This document shows positions 26,985-36,017 of a stretch of DNA of 64,000 bases, piece by piece. The notes under the pieces are model-generated. The model ran no database searches. It saw only the letters and a program-made list of their open reading frames with translations, and was not told the origin of the DNA. The position numbers were made by a program, and so were the translations under genes. How positions within the stretch are numbered: the stretch's first letter is position 1; every line of letters starts with the position of its first letter. Origin of the DNA: Commensalibacter melissae (GTDB taxonomy: Bacteria > Pseudomonadota > Alphaproteobacteria > Acetobacterales > Acetobacteraceae); assembly GCF_003691365.1 (NCBI RefSeq), contig NZ_CP033087.1:758501-822500 (forward strand). Direction: 5' to 3'.

Positions 26985-27746
26985 TTACCTAAAAAGTTCG
27001 CCCACAGACTGCTTAAGATAGACCGGTAAAACTTCCTGTGGGGTTCCATCCATTTTCAAAAATCCCTGTTCCAACCATATGATCCGATTGCACCATTTTA
27101 TAAGAATTTGTGGCGAATGAGTTGAAATAATTAAAATTTGTGATTTTTTTACGATATTTTCCAATCTGTGCGTGGCTTTGAGCATAAATCCTTCATCACC
27201 TGTCATGAACCATTCGTCCATTAATAGGATTTGTGGATCAATTGCAGTGATGAGACCAAAACCCAATCGCAAATTCATACCAGAACTGTAGGTTTTTACC
27301 GGTAAGTCAATGTAGGGTCCTAATTCAGAGAATTCAATGACCTTTTCTTCAATTTCATTCATCTGCTTATGGGGAACACCATCAATATAACATCTTAATC
27401 GTATATTTTCTCTTCCCGTTAATTCAGGATTCATTCCAACTGATGGATCTAATAATGAGCTAATATGACCTTCAATACGAAGATGACCGCTTACCGGTTC
27501 ATAAATTCCTGACATCGTACGTAAAAGAGTTGTTTTTCCGGCACCATTTGTACCGATCAAACCTACTCTTTCTCCACCCTTAATGCTAAAGCTTATATCG
27601 CGCAAGCTTTGAACATAAATTTTTTTGTGTTTGTCTTCGCTAAGACGTCCAGAAAGGAAAATATTAGTGACTTTTCGTAAATTACGCATATTTTCATGAT
27701 ATAAAGGAAAAGATATATAAAGATTTTTTACGGTAATACAGGGCAT
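26985..27746 (-). CDS. polysaccharide export ABC transporter, ATP-binding subunit (KpsT/Wzt-like)
   Basis: 253 residues. Walker A Gly-Thr-Asn-Gly-Ala-Gly-Lys-Thr at 65-72, signature Tyr-Ser-Ser-Gly-Met, Walker B Leu-Leu-Met-Asp-Glu, and switch His in Ser-Thr-His-Ser. Full ATPase motifs are present. It lacks the C-terminal carbohydrate-binding domain of long Wzt proteins, so it resembles KpsT. Five bases downstream of the permease gene, same operon. It should drive export of a lipid-linked polysaccharide across the inner membrane. No glycosyltransferase genes are adjacent. Confidence 0.88.
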   Translation of the reverse strand: MPCITVKNLYISFPLYHENMRNLRKVTNIFLSGRLSEDKHKKIYVQSLRDISFSIKGGERVGLIGTNGAGKTTLLRTMSGIYEPVSGHLRIEGHISSLLDPSVGMNPELTGRENIRLRCYIDGVPHKQMNEIEEKVIEFSELGPYIDLPVKTYSSGMNLRLGFGLITAIDPQILLMDEWFMTGDEGFMLKATHRLENIVKKSQILIISTHSPQILIKWCNRIIWLEQGFLKMDGTPQEVLPVYLKQSVGELFR

Positions 27747-27751
27747 GATAT

Positions 27752-28612
27752 CTAAATCCAGTAGGGAATGCGAAAACGTGTTTTACTGAAAATGAAAATT
27801 GCGGTTACCCATAATATCAGGCTGTAAACAATTGCAGCAAACCAGATAGATGAAGAGACATATTCTCCAAGAATGGGTGCGCGCACAATTTCAAACAAAG
27901 GGTACAGTGGATCTAGAAGCATATAGTTTTTGTTGAAATGAATGAAATTAATTTTCCAGATAATGGGAGTTATAAAAAACAAAGCTTGCATTATACTGGT
28001 TATAATAGGTGGAACATCTTTGAATCTGGTGCCAAGAATACCGATCAATAAACAAATAGCCAAACTATCCAGTGTCCATAATATACCAGAGGGAATTAAA
28101 AGATATAGGGTATAGGGTACGACCTTTAGAATGCAGAAGACAATTACAATGACTAATAGGTTATGGATAAGGATTAGGAAATTACTGATGATACTTCGCC
28201 ATGCATATACGCTGTAGGGTAGACGTGTGGATAAAATCAATTTCTCAGAATTGGTAAATATTGTGCAGCTATCAATTGTTAAAGTGCTTATAAAAGTCCA
28301 TAAAACTACGGAAAGGGAAACATAGGGAAGATATTCATGAATATTAATGTGTAAAAGATATGCATAAAGAAAACCAATAGTCGCAATTTTACTTCCCATT
28401 ATAATGGTGATCCAAAAAGGCCCCAGAATTGATCCCCGATAGCGTAATTTAATATCTGTCCAACCCAATTTACAATTTAACCTCCATTTCACAAATCCTT
28501 CCAGAATATCTAAAACGGCAAGTTTGATATTTTGTGAAAACTTTACAGGGCCAAGATCAAGGATCGGTTCTTTTGGTAAAATCTGATTATCATTTGACAT
28601 TGCAAAGTCCAT
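27752..28612 (-). CDS. polysaccharide export ABC transporter, permease subunit (KpsM/Wzm-like)
   Basis: 286 residues, ABC-2 type permease with six predicted membrane helices after an ~70-residue cytoplasmic N-terminus. The segment with Tyr-Arg-Gly-Ser-Ile-Leu-Gly-Pro-Phe-Trp before the first helix is typical of capsule/O-antigen exporters. Pairs with the ATPase gene immediately downstream. A second Met at residue 5 is an alternative start. Substrate unknown. Confidence 0.88.
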   Translation of the reverse strand: MDFAMSNDNQILPKEPILDLGPVKFSQNIKLAVLDILEGFVKWRLNCKLGWTDIKLRYRGSILGPFWITIIMGSKIATIGFLYAYLLHINIHEYLPYVSLSVVLWTFISTLTIDSCTIFTNSEKLILSTRLPYSVYAWRSIISNFLILIHNLLVIVIVFCILKVVPYTLYLLIPSGILWTLDSLAICLLIGILGTRFKDVPPIITSIMQALFFITPIIWKINFIHFNKNYMLLDPLYPLFEIVRAPILGEYVSSSIWFAAIVYSLILWVTAIFIFSKTRFRIPYWI

Positions 28613-28900
28613 ATATTTATTGGCGATTAAATAATAAATAAAATTAAAATATAGTGTTTAAAATTGCTTTTCAAACAAAAAAACAGCATTGATCGGTTTC
28701 AAAATAATTGCATCAATACTTTATAATACTTTTTATTTATGAATATATTTAATGATTATTTATAATAATTGTTAATATTGTAACAATAATAATATAAATT
28801 TAATTTAAAATAATTTCTACATTATTTGATTTGATCAGTTCTCGAAAATATTATCATAAATTAATAGGTTATTTAGATAACGTGTCGTATAAATAAAAAA

Positions 28901-30424
28901 GTGAATAATTTTCAGTTATTAAAATATGTTGATCAAATGAAAAATATATCTATGCATGAAGTCAAAGATGCTGTCCTTGTTGGTGCTGGCATTGTAAGCT
29001 CTACGTTGGGCACATTATTAAAAGAATTTAATCCTGATTATAAAATTACCATTTTAGAAAGATGTTCCGAAGGTGGCGATGAAAGTTCAGCGGCATGGAA
29101 TAATGCGGGAACAGGTCATGCTGGTTTATGCGAATTGAATTACACTCCCTTTATTAAGGGGGAGGAAATAAATTTAACCCGCGCAATTGTCACGAATTCC
29201 AGATTTGAGACTTCACGCTTGTTTTGGAGCTATTTGGTCGAGCAAGGGAAATTTACAACGGTTCGGGATTTTATAAATCCAGTACCTCATTGCAGTTTTG
29301 TTTATGGGGCTGATAATGTTGCATTTTTAAAGCATCGATATGATAAAATTCGTGAATTTGCAGGATTTGCAAAAATGGAATTTACTGAAGATCATCAAAA
29401 AGTTAAGGAATGGGCGTCGCTGGTTGGTAATGGTCGAAATGCAAGTGAAAAAATTGCATTGACACGTGTGAAGGGTGGTACAGATGTAAATTATGGTGCC
29501 TTGACACGTAAATTATTGGCACAACTTGAAAAATATGATGACGTTTCCATTCAATATGATGAGCAGGTTGTTGATATAAAACGGGTTAATGGTGTTTGGG
29601 AAATAAAATATAAAAATCGGATAAGTGGTTACGAAAATATTGTTTTATCAAAATTCGTTTTTATAGGTGCAGGTGGCGCAGCGCTATTATTGTTACAGAA
29701 ATCCGGCATACCTGAGGGACGTGGACTGGGTGGATTTCCAGTAAGCGGTCAATGGTTACGATGTGATAATCCCACGATTGTAGAACAGCACCATGCCAAG
29801 GTTTACAGCCTATCCATGGAAGGATTGCCTACTGTTGTGGCACCGCATTTGGATACACGTGTCATTGATGGTAATAAATCAATCCTATTTGGTCCATTTG
29901 CCGGATTTACAACTAAATTTCTAAAAAAGGGTTCATATTTTGATTTCCTTTCATCGGTTCGTTTGGAAAATATTGAACCTTTATTATCTGTGGCGATACA
30001 TAATATTGACTTTATTCGATATCTTATTCGCCAGAGTACACAAACGATGGACGACCGTATTAATGCTTTACTCCGTTTCTATCCCCAGGCAAAAAAATCA
30101 GATTGGAAACTTCAGGTTGCTGGACAGCGTGTTCAAATTATCAAAAGAGATCCATATGGTAAACCAATCCTGCAAATGGGTACCGAGGTTATAACATCCA
30201 GTGATAAATCCCTTGCCGCTTTACTGGGTGCCTCTCCTGGTGCCTCTGTATCAGTTTCAATTATGGTGAACCTGATTAAAAAATGTTTTCCTGAGCAAGT
30301 CCAGGGAAAATGGGCCAAGAAATTGCATGAAATATTCCCTGCTGAAGAACAGGAACTTCAAAAAGATGCGGGAATTTATAACAAATTGCATGATTTTTCT
30401 GATAAAGCGTTACAATTAACTTAG
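28901..30424 (+). CDS. mqo: malate:quinone oxidoreductase
   Basis: 507 residues. FAD-dependent, membrane-associated oxidation of malate to oxaloacetate with electron transfer to quinone; replaces or supplements NAD-malate dehydrogenase in acetic acid bacteria. FAD-binding Gly-Ala-Gly-Ile-Val-Ser-Ser near 29, then Glu-Arg-x-x-x-Gly-Gly-Asp-Glu-Ser-Ser and Asn-Asn-Ala-Gly-Thr-Gly-His-Ala, all typical of Mqo. GTG start; in-frame Met codons at about 13 and 18 are alternatives. A strong terminator follows. Confidence 0.95.
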   Translation: MNNFQLLKYVDQMKNISMHEVKDAVLVGAGIVSSTLGTLLKEFNPDYKITILERCSEGGDESSAAWNNAGTGHAGLCELNYTPFIKGEEINLTRAIVTNSRFETSRLFWSYLVEQGKFTTVRDFINPVPHCSFVYGADNVAFLKHRYDKIREFAGFAKMEFTEDHQKVKEWASLVGNGRNASEKIALTRVKGGTDVNYGALTRKLLAQLEKYDDVSIQYDEQVVDIKRVNGVWEIKYKNRISGYENIVLSKFVFIGAGGAALLLLQKSGIPEGRGLGGFPVSGQWLRCDNPTIVEQHHAKVYSLSMEGLPTVVAPHLDTRVIDGNKSILFGPFAGFTTKFLKKGSYFDFLSSVRLENIEPLLSVAIHNIDFIRYLIRQSTQTMDDRINALLRFYPQAKKSDWKLQVAGQRVQIIKRDPYGKPILQMGTEVITSSDKSLAALLGASPGASVSVSIMVNLIKKCFPEQVQGKWAKKLHEIFPAEEQELQKDAGIYNKLHDFSDKALQLT

Positions 30425-30444
30425 GATTTTATTTGAATAGTTTT

Positions 30445-30475
30445 AAATACCCATTTAAAATGGGTATTTTTATTT
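30445..30475. terminator. mqo terminator, bidirectional
   Basis: 12-bp arms (30445-30456 / 30458-30469) forming a hairpin of about ten pairs with a short AT loop, then a T-rich tract. The right arm ends at the stop codon of the convergent efflux gene, so it may also end that transcript. Confidence 0.8.
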
Positions 30476-31771
30476 CAAATCTTTGATAAGTCGATCAAAA
30501 TTATTATTTCCTTTGTTTACTCTTTCTTGCATTTTTGAAATAATTTTGCATGTCGCATATTGACGCCATAAATTACAAAGAAAGAATCCAAATACTCCTA
30601 TAAAAACACCAATTGCTACGTAGAGCATGTTATCTTGGGGCAAAAGACCCATAATCCAGCTGCTTAATGCACCAAGAATAAATTGAATGGTTCCCAATAA
30701 TGCGGACGCACTTCCTATTTTTCTTCCATGTAGGGTAAAGGCAAATATGGTACAATTAGGAAAAATAAATCCTAGGCATCCCATGATTATTACAATTGGA
30801 GAACAAACCAATATAATGCCTAGACAATTATGAGGTAGTGGTAAAAAGCAAAGAATAATAAACAGGATTGAAACGATAAATGCTACATTTACCGCACAGT
30901 TTGTTAAAAAGCTTGGTTTAAATTTGTTAATTAAAATACCATTGAGCTGATTACAACCGGCAATTACAGCGGAATTGATACCAAACCAAAGTGCTAGCTG
31001 CAATTTAGAAAAATGCATAACATTACTCAATATATCAGGTGTACCGCTCAAATAGGCAAATATCATGAAAAGTCCAAAACTGGTTATCAAAGTGTTTGAA
31101 CTAAAGACAGGCTCTTGAACAATGCGAATATATCGCCATAAAATTGATCGGATAGAGGATTGAATGCGGTATTTAATGGGTAAAGTGTCAGGAAGCATTA
31201 TTATTACTGAAACAGTGCCCAAAAAGCCGTAGATTGTCATTATCCAGAATAGGACGCGCCAGGGAAATTTGGCAACAATGAGACCACCAAGTGTTGGCGC
31301 TGCAATAGGAACAATCGCACCAACCAATGCCAGTTGTGCCATTATTTTAATGCCTCTCTTTCCGGTGGCAATATCCCTTACCATAGCTCGAGGAACAACC
31401 ATGGCGGTTGAACCTCCTAGCGATGAAAGAAGGCGGCATAAGCAAAAAAGATAAAAATTTGAAAAGATTGCACAACCTGCCGAACCAAAAGTGAAAAGTA
31501 ACATGCCTAAAAATAGAGGAGCCCGACGTCCGTATCGGTCAGATATTGGACCAGATGTAAATTGACCAATGGCTAAGCCAATAAACCATACCGTTAAGGT
31601 GATCTGAGCTGCACCATTGCCATAACCTGCCAAATCTTGACTGATCTGAGGAAAGGCGGGAAGATACATATCTGTTGCAAGGGGACCAATTGCAGTCAAC
31701 AGGCCAAGTATGACTATAATCCACCAGGATAAATCTATAGTGTTTAGGTTATCTTGTTTCAATTTATTCAT
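30470..31771 (-). CDS. MFS efflux transporter, Bcr/CflA family
   Basis: 433 residues, about 12 membrane helices. The first-helix motif Ala-Thr-Asp-Met-Tyr-Leu-Pro-Ala-Phe-Pro is diagnostic for Bcr/CflA drug:H+ antiporters, and the loop 2-3 motif Gly-Pro-x-Ser-Asp-Arg-Tyr-Gly-Arg-Arg is present. Inner membrane. The substrate cannot be predicted. Monocistronic. Confidence 0.9.
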   Translation of the reverse strand: MNKLKQDNLNTIDLSWWIIVILGLLTAIGPLATDMYLPAFPQISQDLAGYGNGAAQITLTVWFIGLAIGQFTSGPISDRYGRRAPLFLGMLLFTFGSAGCAIFSNFYLFCLCRLLSSLGGSTAMVVPRAMVRDIATGKRGIKIMAQLALVGAIVPIAAPTLGGLIVAKFPWRVLFWIMTIYGFLGTVSVIIMLPDTLPIKYRIQSSIRSILWRYIRIVQEPVFSSNTLITSFGLFMIFAYLSGTPDILSNVMHFSKLQLALWFGINSAVIAGCNQLNGILINKFKPSFLTNCAVNVAFIVSILFIILCFLPLPHNCLGIILVCSPIVIIMGCLGFIFPNCTIFAFTLHGRKIGSASALLGTIQFILGALSSWIMGLLPQDNMLYVAIGVFIGVFGFFLCNLWRQYATCKIISKMQERVNKGNNNFDRLIKDLK

Positions 31772-31941
31772 AGTTTCGTTTTAAATTTATTATGTTAGTA
31801 AATAGATTATTAATGAATTAATTCAATATAAATTAAATGTTACGTATAAAAAATATCGGTTTAATCAGGCTGATAATTTTATCATTTACACCTTACGGAT
31901 TTTTGTGCATATGATGGAATAAAGGATAAAAACATCTGAAT

Positions 31942-32763
31942 TTATATTTTTAGATCATCAAGAATTTTGTTTAGCATTCGTAAATAATAATTTCCAAAAA
32001 GAATGTAATGAATAATCAAAGGGAATATTTGATAAATTGCCAAACGTTTTTGCCATCCTTTCTCAAGAAGATTATAAGATTGATAAAAAATGTCATAAGG
32101 ATTACCAAAAAGGTTTAACATGGCAATATCAACTTCATTATGGCCATAATAACAGGCTGGGTCAATTAAATAGGGTTGATTGTAATGGGCAAGGATATTA
32201 CCGGTCCATAAATCTCCATGAAGGAGGCTAGCTATAGGATGATCAGGCAAAAAATCATCAAGTTTGATAATAAGATTTTCTATTTTTTTTGCAGTTGTTA
32301 CGGGTAAATGGGACAGGTAACATGCCAAACGCCATTCACCCCAAAATTTTACCCAACTAGATGAGGGTGTATTGATAACATTGATTGTTCCAAAAGCATA
32401 ATTGTCTTCCCAGCCATAATTGGAGTTATGGATGTTATGAAGTTTGGTTAACATTTTTCCAAGATTGGACCATGTTTCCAAGGAAAAAGAATTTGTTTCC
32501 TTAATTCTTTCCAAAATTAAAATTTCTGAATTGGCAAGAATGACCTTTGGAACATCAATGCCATTACTTGCAAGAAATTTAAGCATTTTTCCTTCACTTT
32601 GAGGAGATGCACCATTTTTGATCACATAATTTTTCTTGTTTTTTGTTATGATATGGAATGTTTCGGAAACATCACCCTGGGTTAAGGGTTGTGCTTGTTC
32701 TATCTTGTCATTAAGATATTTTTCCGCAATGGAAATGAGGGCAGAGGGAGGGTAAATATTCAT
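31942..32763 (-). CDS. fructosamine/ketosamine-3-kinase family protein
   Basis: 273 residues, protein-kinase-like fold as in YniA/FN3K. Catalytic loop His-Gly-Asp-Leu-Trp at 182-186 followed by Gly-Asn; metal-binding Asp in Ile-Asp-Pro-Ala-Cys-Tyr-Tyr-Gly about 15 residues later. Bacterial members phosphorylate protein-bound ribulosamines or erythrulosamines and so undo glycation. Its ATG overlaps the stop of the phosphatase gene (ATGA), so the two are translationally coupled. Confidence 0.87.
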   Translation of the reverse strand: MNIYPPSALISIAEKYLNDKIEQAQPLTQGDVSETFHIITKNKKNYVIKNGASPQSEGKMLKFLASNGIDVPKVILANSEILILERIKETNSFSLETWSNLGKMLTKLHNIHNSNYGWEDNYAFGTINVINTPSSSWVKFWGEWRLACYLSHLPVTTAKKIENLIIKLDDFLPDHPIASLLHGDLWTGNILAHYNQPYLIDPACYYGHNEVDIAMLNLFGNPYDIFYQSYNLLEKGWQKRLAIYQIFPLIIHYILFGNYYLRMLNKILDDLKI

Positions 32764-33233
32764 GATATTTGCTGTTCAAAATAATTTGCCAGATTATGAC
32801 AAGCCTCGTTTATTTGAGACCATGTTCGTGAAAAAGCATCTTGATTTCTGTAATAGGGATCTGAAATTTCTTCATTCTGATGATTGGGAATATAATCAAG
32901 CAATAATTTTATTTTACTATCAGTATCATATGGTGCCAATTTTTTTAATTGAACGATATTTTTATGATCCATGCCAATTATATGCGTAAAATCATGAAAA
33001 TCCTGTAGCTGAATTTGCCTTCCAAGATAATGGCGAATGTCTATTCCATGTTTCATGACCTCATGTATGGTACGCGGATCTGGGGGTTGATCAATATGCC
33101 ATGCTCCCAATCCTGCAGAATCAACAAAAACTGGCAATTTCTTTTTTTTGACTTCTAGACCGAAAGCAGCTTCAGCCATGGGAGAACGACAAATATTACC
33201 CAAACAGACAAACAATACTGAATATAAAGCCAT
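32760..33233 (-). CDS. low-molecular-weight protein-tyrosine-phosphatase family protein
   Basis: 157 residues. P-loop Cys-Leu-Gly-Asn-Ile-Cys-Arg-Ser with catalytic C10 and R16; acid/base Asp in Ser-Asp-Pro-Tyr-Tyr near residue 126. First gene of a two-gene operon with the ketosamine kinase. A human relative (LMW-PTP-A) has been reported to dephosphorylate protein-bound ribulosamine 5-phosphate, which the kinase partner can then act on, so a deglycation role is more likely than tyrosine signalling here; this is inference from pairing. Confidence 0.9.
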   Translation of the reverse strand: MALYSVLFVCLGNICRSPMAEAAFGLEVKKKKLPVFVDSAGLGAWHIDQPPDPRTIHEVMKHGIDIRHYLGRQIQLQDFHDFTHIIGMDHKNIVQLKKLAPYDTDSKIKLLLDYIPNHQNEEISDPYYRNQDAFSRTWSQINEACHNLANYFEQQIS

Positions 33234-33542
33234 AGAAAACTCAATGTTATGATAATAAATTGTTGAGGAATATATTGATTTTGCAAATCTATTTTTATGT
33301 TAAAATACTTTTGCTATCATGACAATGCTAAGCTTCATAAGTTTTTTTAACTGTTTTAATAAGCAAATTTGGTAATTTATGCAAATTAATATATAGTAAC
33401 TGCTATAATTATGATGATTCACATATCAGTTTATTATAATTTATTTTATGTTAGTTATTTTTTCATATAGAATATGGATTTTGCTAATTTAATTATTTAA
33501 AATAATAAAAATTCTGAATGGTTTAAATCAAGGGGATGATAG
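33234..33542. other. divergent intergenic region upstream of the sensor/Mla-like operon
   Basis: 309 AT-rich bases between the divergent phosphatase gene and the sensor gene. It must hold promoters for both directions. No strong repeat or operator recognised. A ribosome binding site AAGGGG lies at about 33531-33536, six bases before the GTG start. Confidence 0.5.
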
Positions 33543-36017
33543 GTGCCTGCTGGTGAAATTGTTGATCCAACCAAAAATCCAGTAAATCGTTTGTGGCGTT
33601 TTTTTCTGCGAATTGGTATTCCCGTGCTTGGGGTTATTTTGGTTTCTTTTGTCGTGGTTGGGGTAACCCTTCATTCTTATCACACGACAAAAGCTGGGAT
33701 TTCAAAATTATCACATGTGATTTTGCAAACTGAACAATCCAGGATTTCCGAAGAAATATTGTCTTATCTCAATCCAGCCACCAAGGGTGGGGGGTTGGCG
33801 GTTGATATGTTAAGTCATATTCCATCCGAATATAAATGGGGAATGTTTTATAGTTATGCGATGAGCAGTTTACATCGTACGAAACAGGCTGAATCTTTTT
33901 ATTTGGCTGATAGTGATGGTCGTTTCAATATGGTTGAACGTGTTCCTGATCATCCTGACCAAGTAAGGGTTATAACATTGGAGCCAGATCAAAAAGGTGG
34001 ACGTTTTTTAGAGGAATATCACATTTTTGACAGTAAAAAGGTTATTAAAACACGTTATATGCCAGCCAACGCCTATGATCCTCGTTTACGTGCCTGGTAT
34101 CATACAGCAGTTGAAAATAATAAATTGACTTGGTCTTCACCTGTTTTGATGCCAACAAAAAAAGGGTTGGCGGTGACGGCATCTATACCTTTTGTGGATA
34201 AAGATGGAAAAAAAAATGTTTTTGCAATGAATATCTCCTTGCAAGAATTGACGAAATTTTTGGCTTCCATAAAATTGAGCAATAATGCGCGGATCATAAT
34301 CATTGACAATACTGGTCATATTATTGCCTCTCCCAATCTATTGACCTATTTTGTTGGAAATGAATGGAATCCCCAAGATTCAAAAATCAATCCTGCGGTA
34401 AATCCCGTGATAGCCAGAGCATATGATCAATTTCAGATCCAAGGTTCTGGTATTCATTCCTTTAAAATGGAAAAAAAACCTGATCTTGGTCAGGGACAGG
34501 ATCAGAAAAAAAATTCAAAAAATATTATTGATAAACAGAAACAAGTCGCTGGCAATTATATTTGCGTAACTTCCAGATTACCTGATTCAATACAGAAATG
34601 GGTTATCATGATTGTTATACCAGAAAAAGATTTTTCTGGTTTTGTAGCTTTAGGGGCAAAGCAGAATCTGCTTTTTTCCTTGTTGGTTGTTGCATTGGCC
34701 GCATCAATGGCGGGATTACTGATTTATCAGGGACATCGTATGGATAAACTTGGTCTGCGTTTCCAGCATATTCAAAATGTGGTTGAACAGGAAAGTGACG
34801 CTATAGAGATGGTAGCCTCAACGCCGGAAGTTTTTGACCCGAGAAATGAAGCGCTTATTCTTACCGAAAAACTTTGCAAGCTGGTTTCTGCACATCGAGT
34901 CAGTATTTGGCATTTTTCAACTGATCATAAATCCTTGATTTGCAATGATATATATGATCGGACAGAAGATAATCATGCTGGTGGATATGAATATTCTATT
35001 TCGGAATTACCCAATTTTTTTGAATTGCTTGATGCAGGTGAAACAGTTGTTGTGGACAATGCTGAACATGATCAGAGAACGGCTGAATTATATCGACTGT
35101 TTATGAACTCTGTTTCTACTCGATCGCTGATGATTACCCCTGTTTTAAGTAAAATTGGAACAATAGGGGCAATTCTGGTTGAGGATACGCCTTATCTTTA
35201 TAATATAAATCATATCACAAAAATTTTTGCTGGGCTGGTTACAATGCGTTTTGTTGCGGCCCAAGTTGAATTCGACCAGATTGGCAAACACCAAAGACTA
35301 CACTATGAAAATGGTGAAGTTTCTTCTCAGAAAGAATTTTTGAAAAAAACGGTCGAAGATGATTTGGAAAATACGGAAAAAGATATTAATCATGATTATC
35401 TGATAGATCCGGGTCAGTTTTCAAAAAATAAAATTAATTTCGGTCAATTTGATAAACAAGGCGAACAAACCATATATCCTGCTGTTGCGATGATGGATAT
35501 TTCATTTAGTGGGTTTTTGTCTTCTGATATTCAACATACGGTGGAATTAATCAAACCTGTCAAAAATTTAGTCATTGTATTGGAGAAAATCGCACAGAAA
35601 TATGGTATTTTCTACGTAAGAATTATGGGTGGTCATCTGATTGCTGTGACGGGATGTTCAAAGGAGCCAGATATCACCGCCCCGATCAGATTGGCCCAAG
35701 CGGCAATAGATATGCGAGAGGCCTGTCTGGAGATTATCCCCCATAAATATACAAGTTCTACATTTGGGATTGGAATAGATGTTGGTCCAGCAATCGGGTC
35801 CTGGTTTGGCAAGGACGCAAAAACTTTTGCATTATGGGGGCCCGTGGTCGGAATGTCTTCATTGATGGCACAAATGGCCAAAGATGATGCAACGATTCAA
35901 GTGACACAAGAAGCCTATGCGGCTTTAAGAAACGATTTCCTGTTCAGATCAAGAGGAAATTTTTTTATTCCTGATATGGGTGTTGCTGATATATTTATTC
36001 TTGCTGGCAGACGATGA
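33543..36017 (+). CDS. membrane sensor with Cache, GAF and degenerate class III cyclase-like domains
   Basis: 824 residues. Membrane helix at about 24-46, a periplasmic Cache-type sensing region (about 47-370), second helix at about 375-398, a GAF domain (about 430-590), a variable linker, and a C-terminal class III nucleotide-cyclase fold (about 645-824). The first metal Asp is kept (D652), but the second is G697, and the Trp-Gly-Asp-x-Val-Asn-x-x-x-Arg motif reads Trp-Gly-Pro-x-Val-Gly-x-x-x-Leu at 765-774. The base-selecting Asp, the transition-state Asn and the Arg are therefore all lost. Catalysis is unlikely; a regulatory pseudo-cyclase is the best reading. The stop overlaps the next gene start (ATGA), tying it to the Mla-like operon. 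GTG start. Confidence 0.8.
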   Translation: MPAGEIVDPTKNPVNRLWRFFLRIGIPVLGVILVSFVVVGVTLHSYHTTKAGISKLSHVILQTEQSRISEEILSYLNPATKGGGLAVDMLSHIPSEYKWGMFYSYAMSSLHRTKQAESFYLADSDGRFNMVERVPDHPDQVRVITLEPDQKGGRFLEEYHIFDSKKVIKTRYMPANAYDPRLRAWYHTAVENNKLTWSSPVLMPTKKGLAVTASIPFVDKDGKKNVFAMNISLQELTKFLASIKLSNNARIIIIDNTGHIIASPNLLTYFVGNEWNPQDSKINPAVNPVIARAYDQFQIQGSGIHSFKMEKKPDLGQGQDQKKNSKNIIDKQKQVAGNYICVTSRLPDSIQKWVIMIVIPEKDFSGFVALGAKQNLLFSLLVVALAASMAGLLIYQGHRMDKLGLRFQHIQNVVEQESDAIEMVASTPEVFDPRNEALILTEKLCKLVSAHRVSIWHFSTDHKSLICNDIYDRTEDNHAGGYEYSISELPNFFELLDAGETVVVDNAEHDQRTAELYRLFMNSVSTRSLMITPVLSKIGTIGAILVEDTPYLYNINHITKIFAGLVTMRFVAAQVEFDQIGKHQRLHYENGEVSSQKEFLKKTVEDDLENTEKDINHDYLIDPGQFSKNKINFGQFDKQGEQTIYPAVAMMDISFSGFLSSDIQHTVELIKPVKNLVIVLEKIAQKYGIFYVRIMGGHLIAVTGCSKEPDITAPIRLAQAAIDMREACLEIIPHKYTSSTFGIGIDVGPAIGSWFGKDAKTFALWGPVVGMSSLMAQMAKDDATIQVTQEAYAALRNDFLFRSRGNFFIPDMGVADIFILAGRR

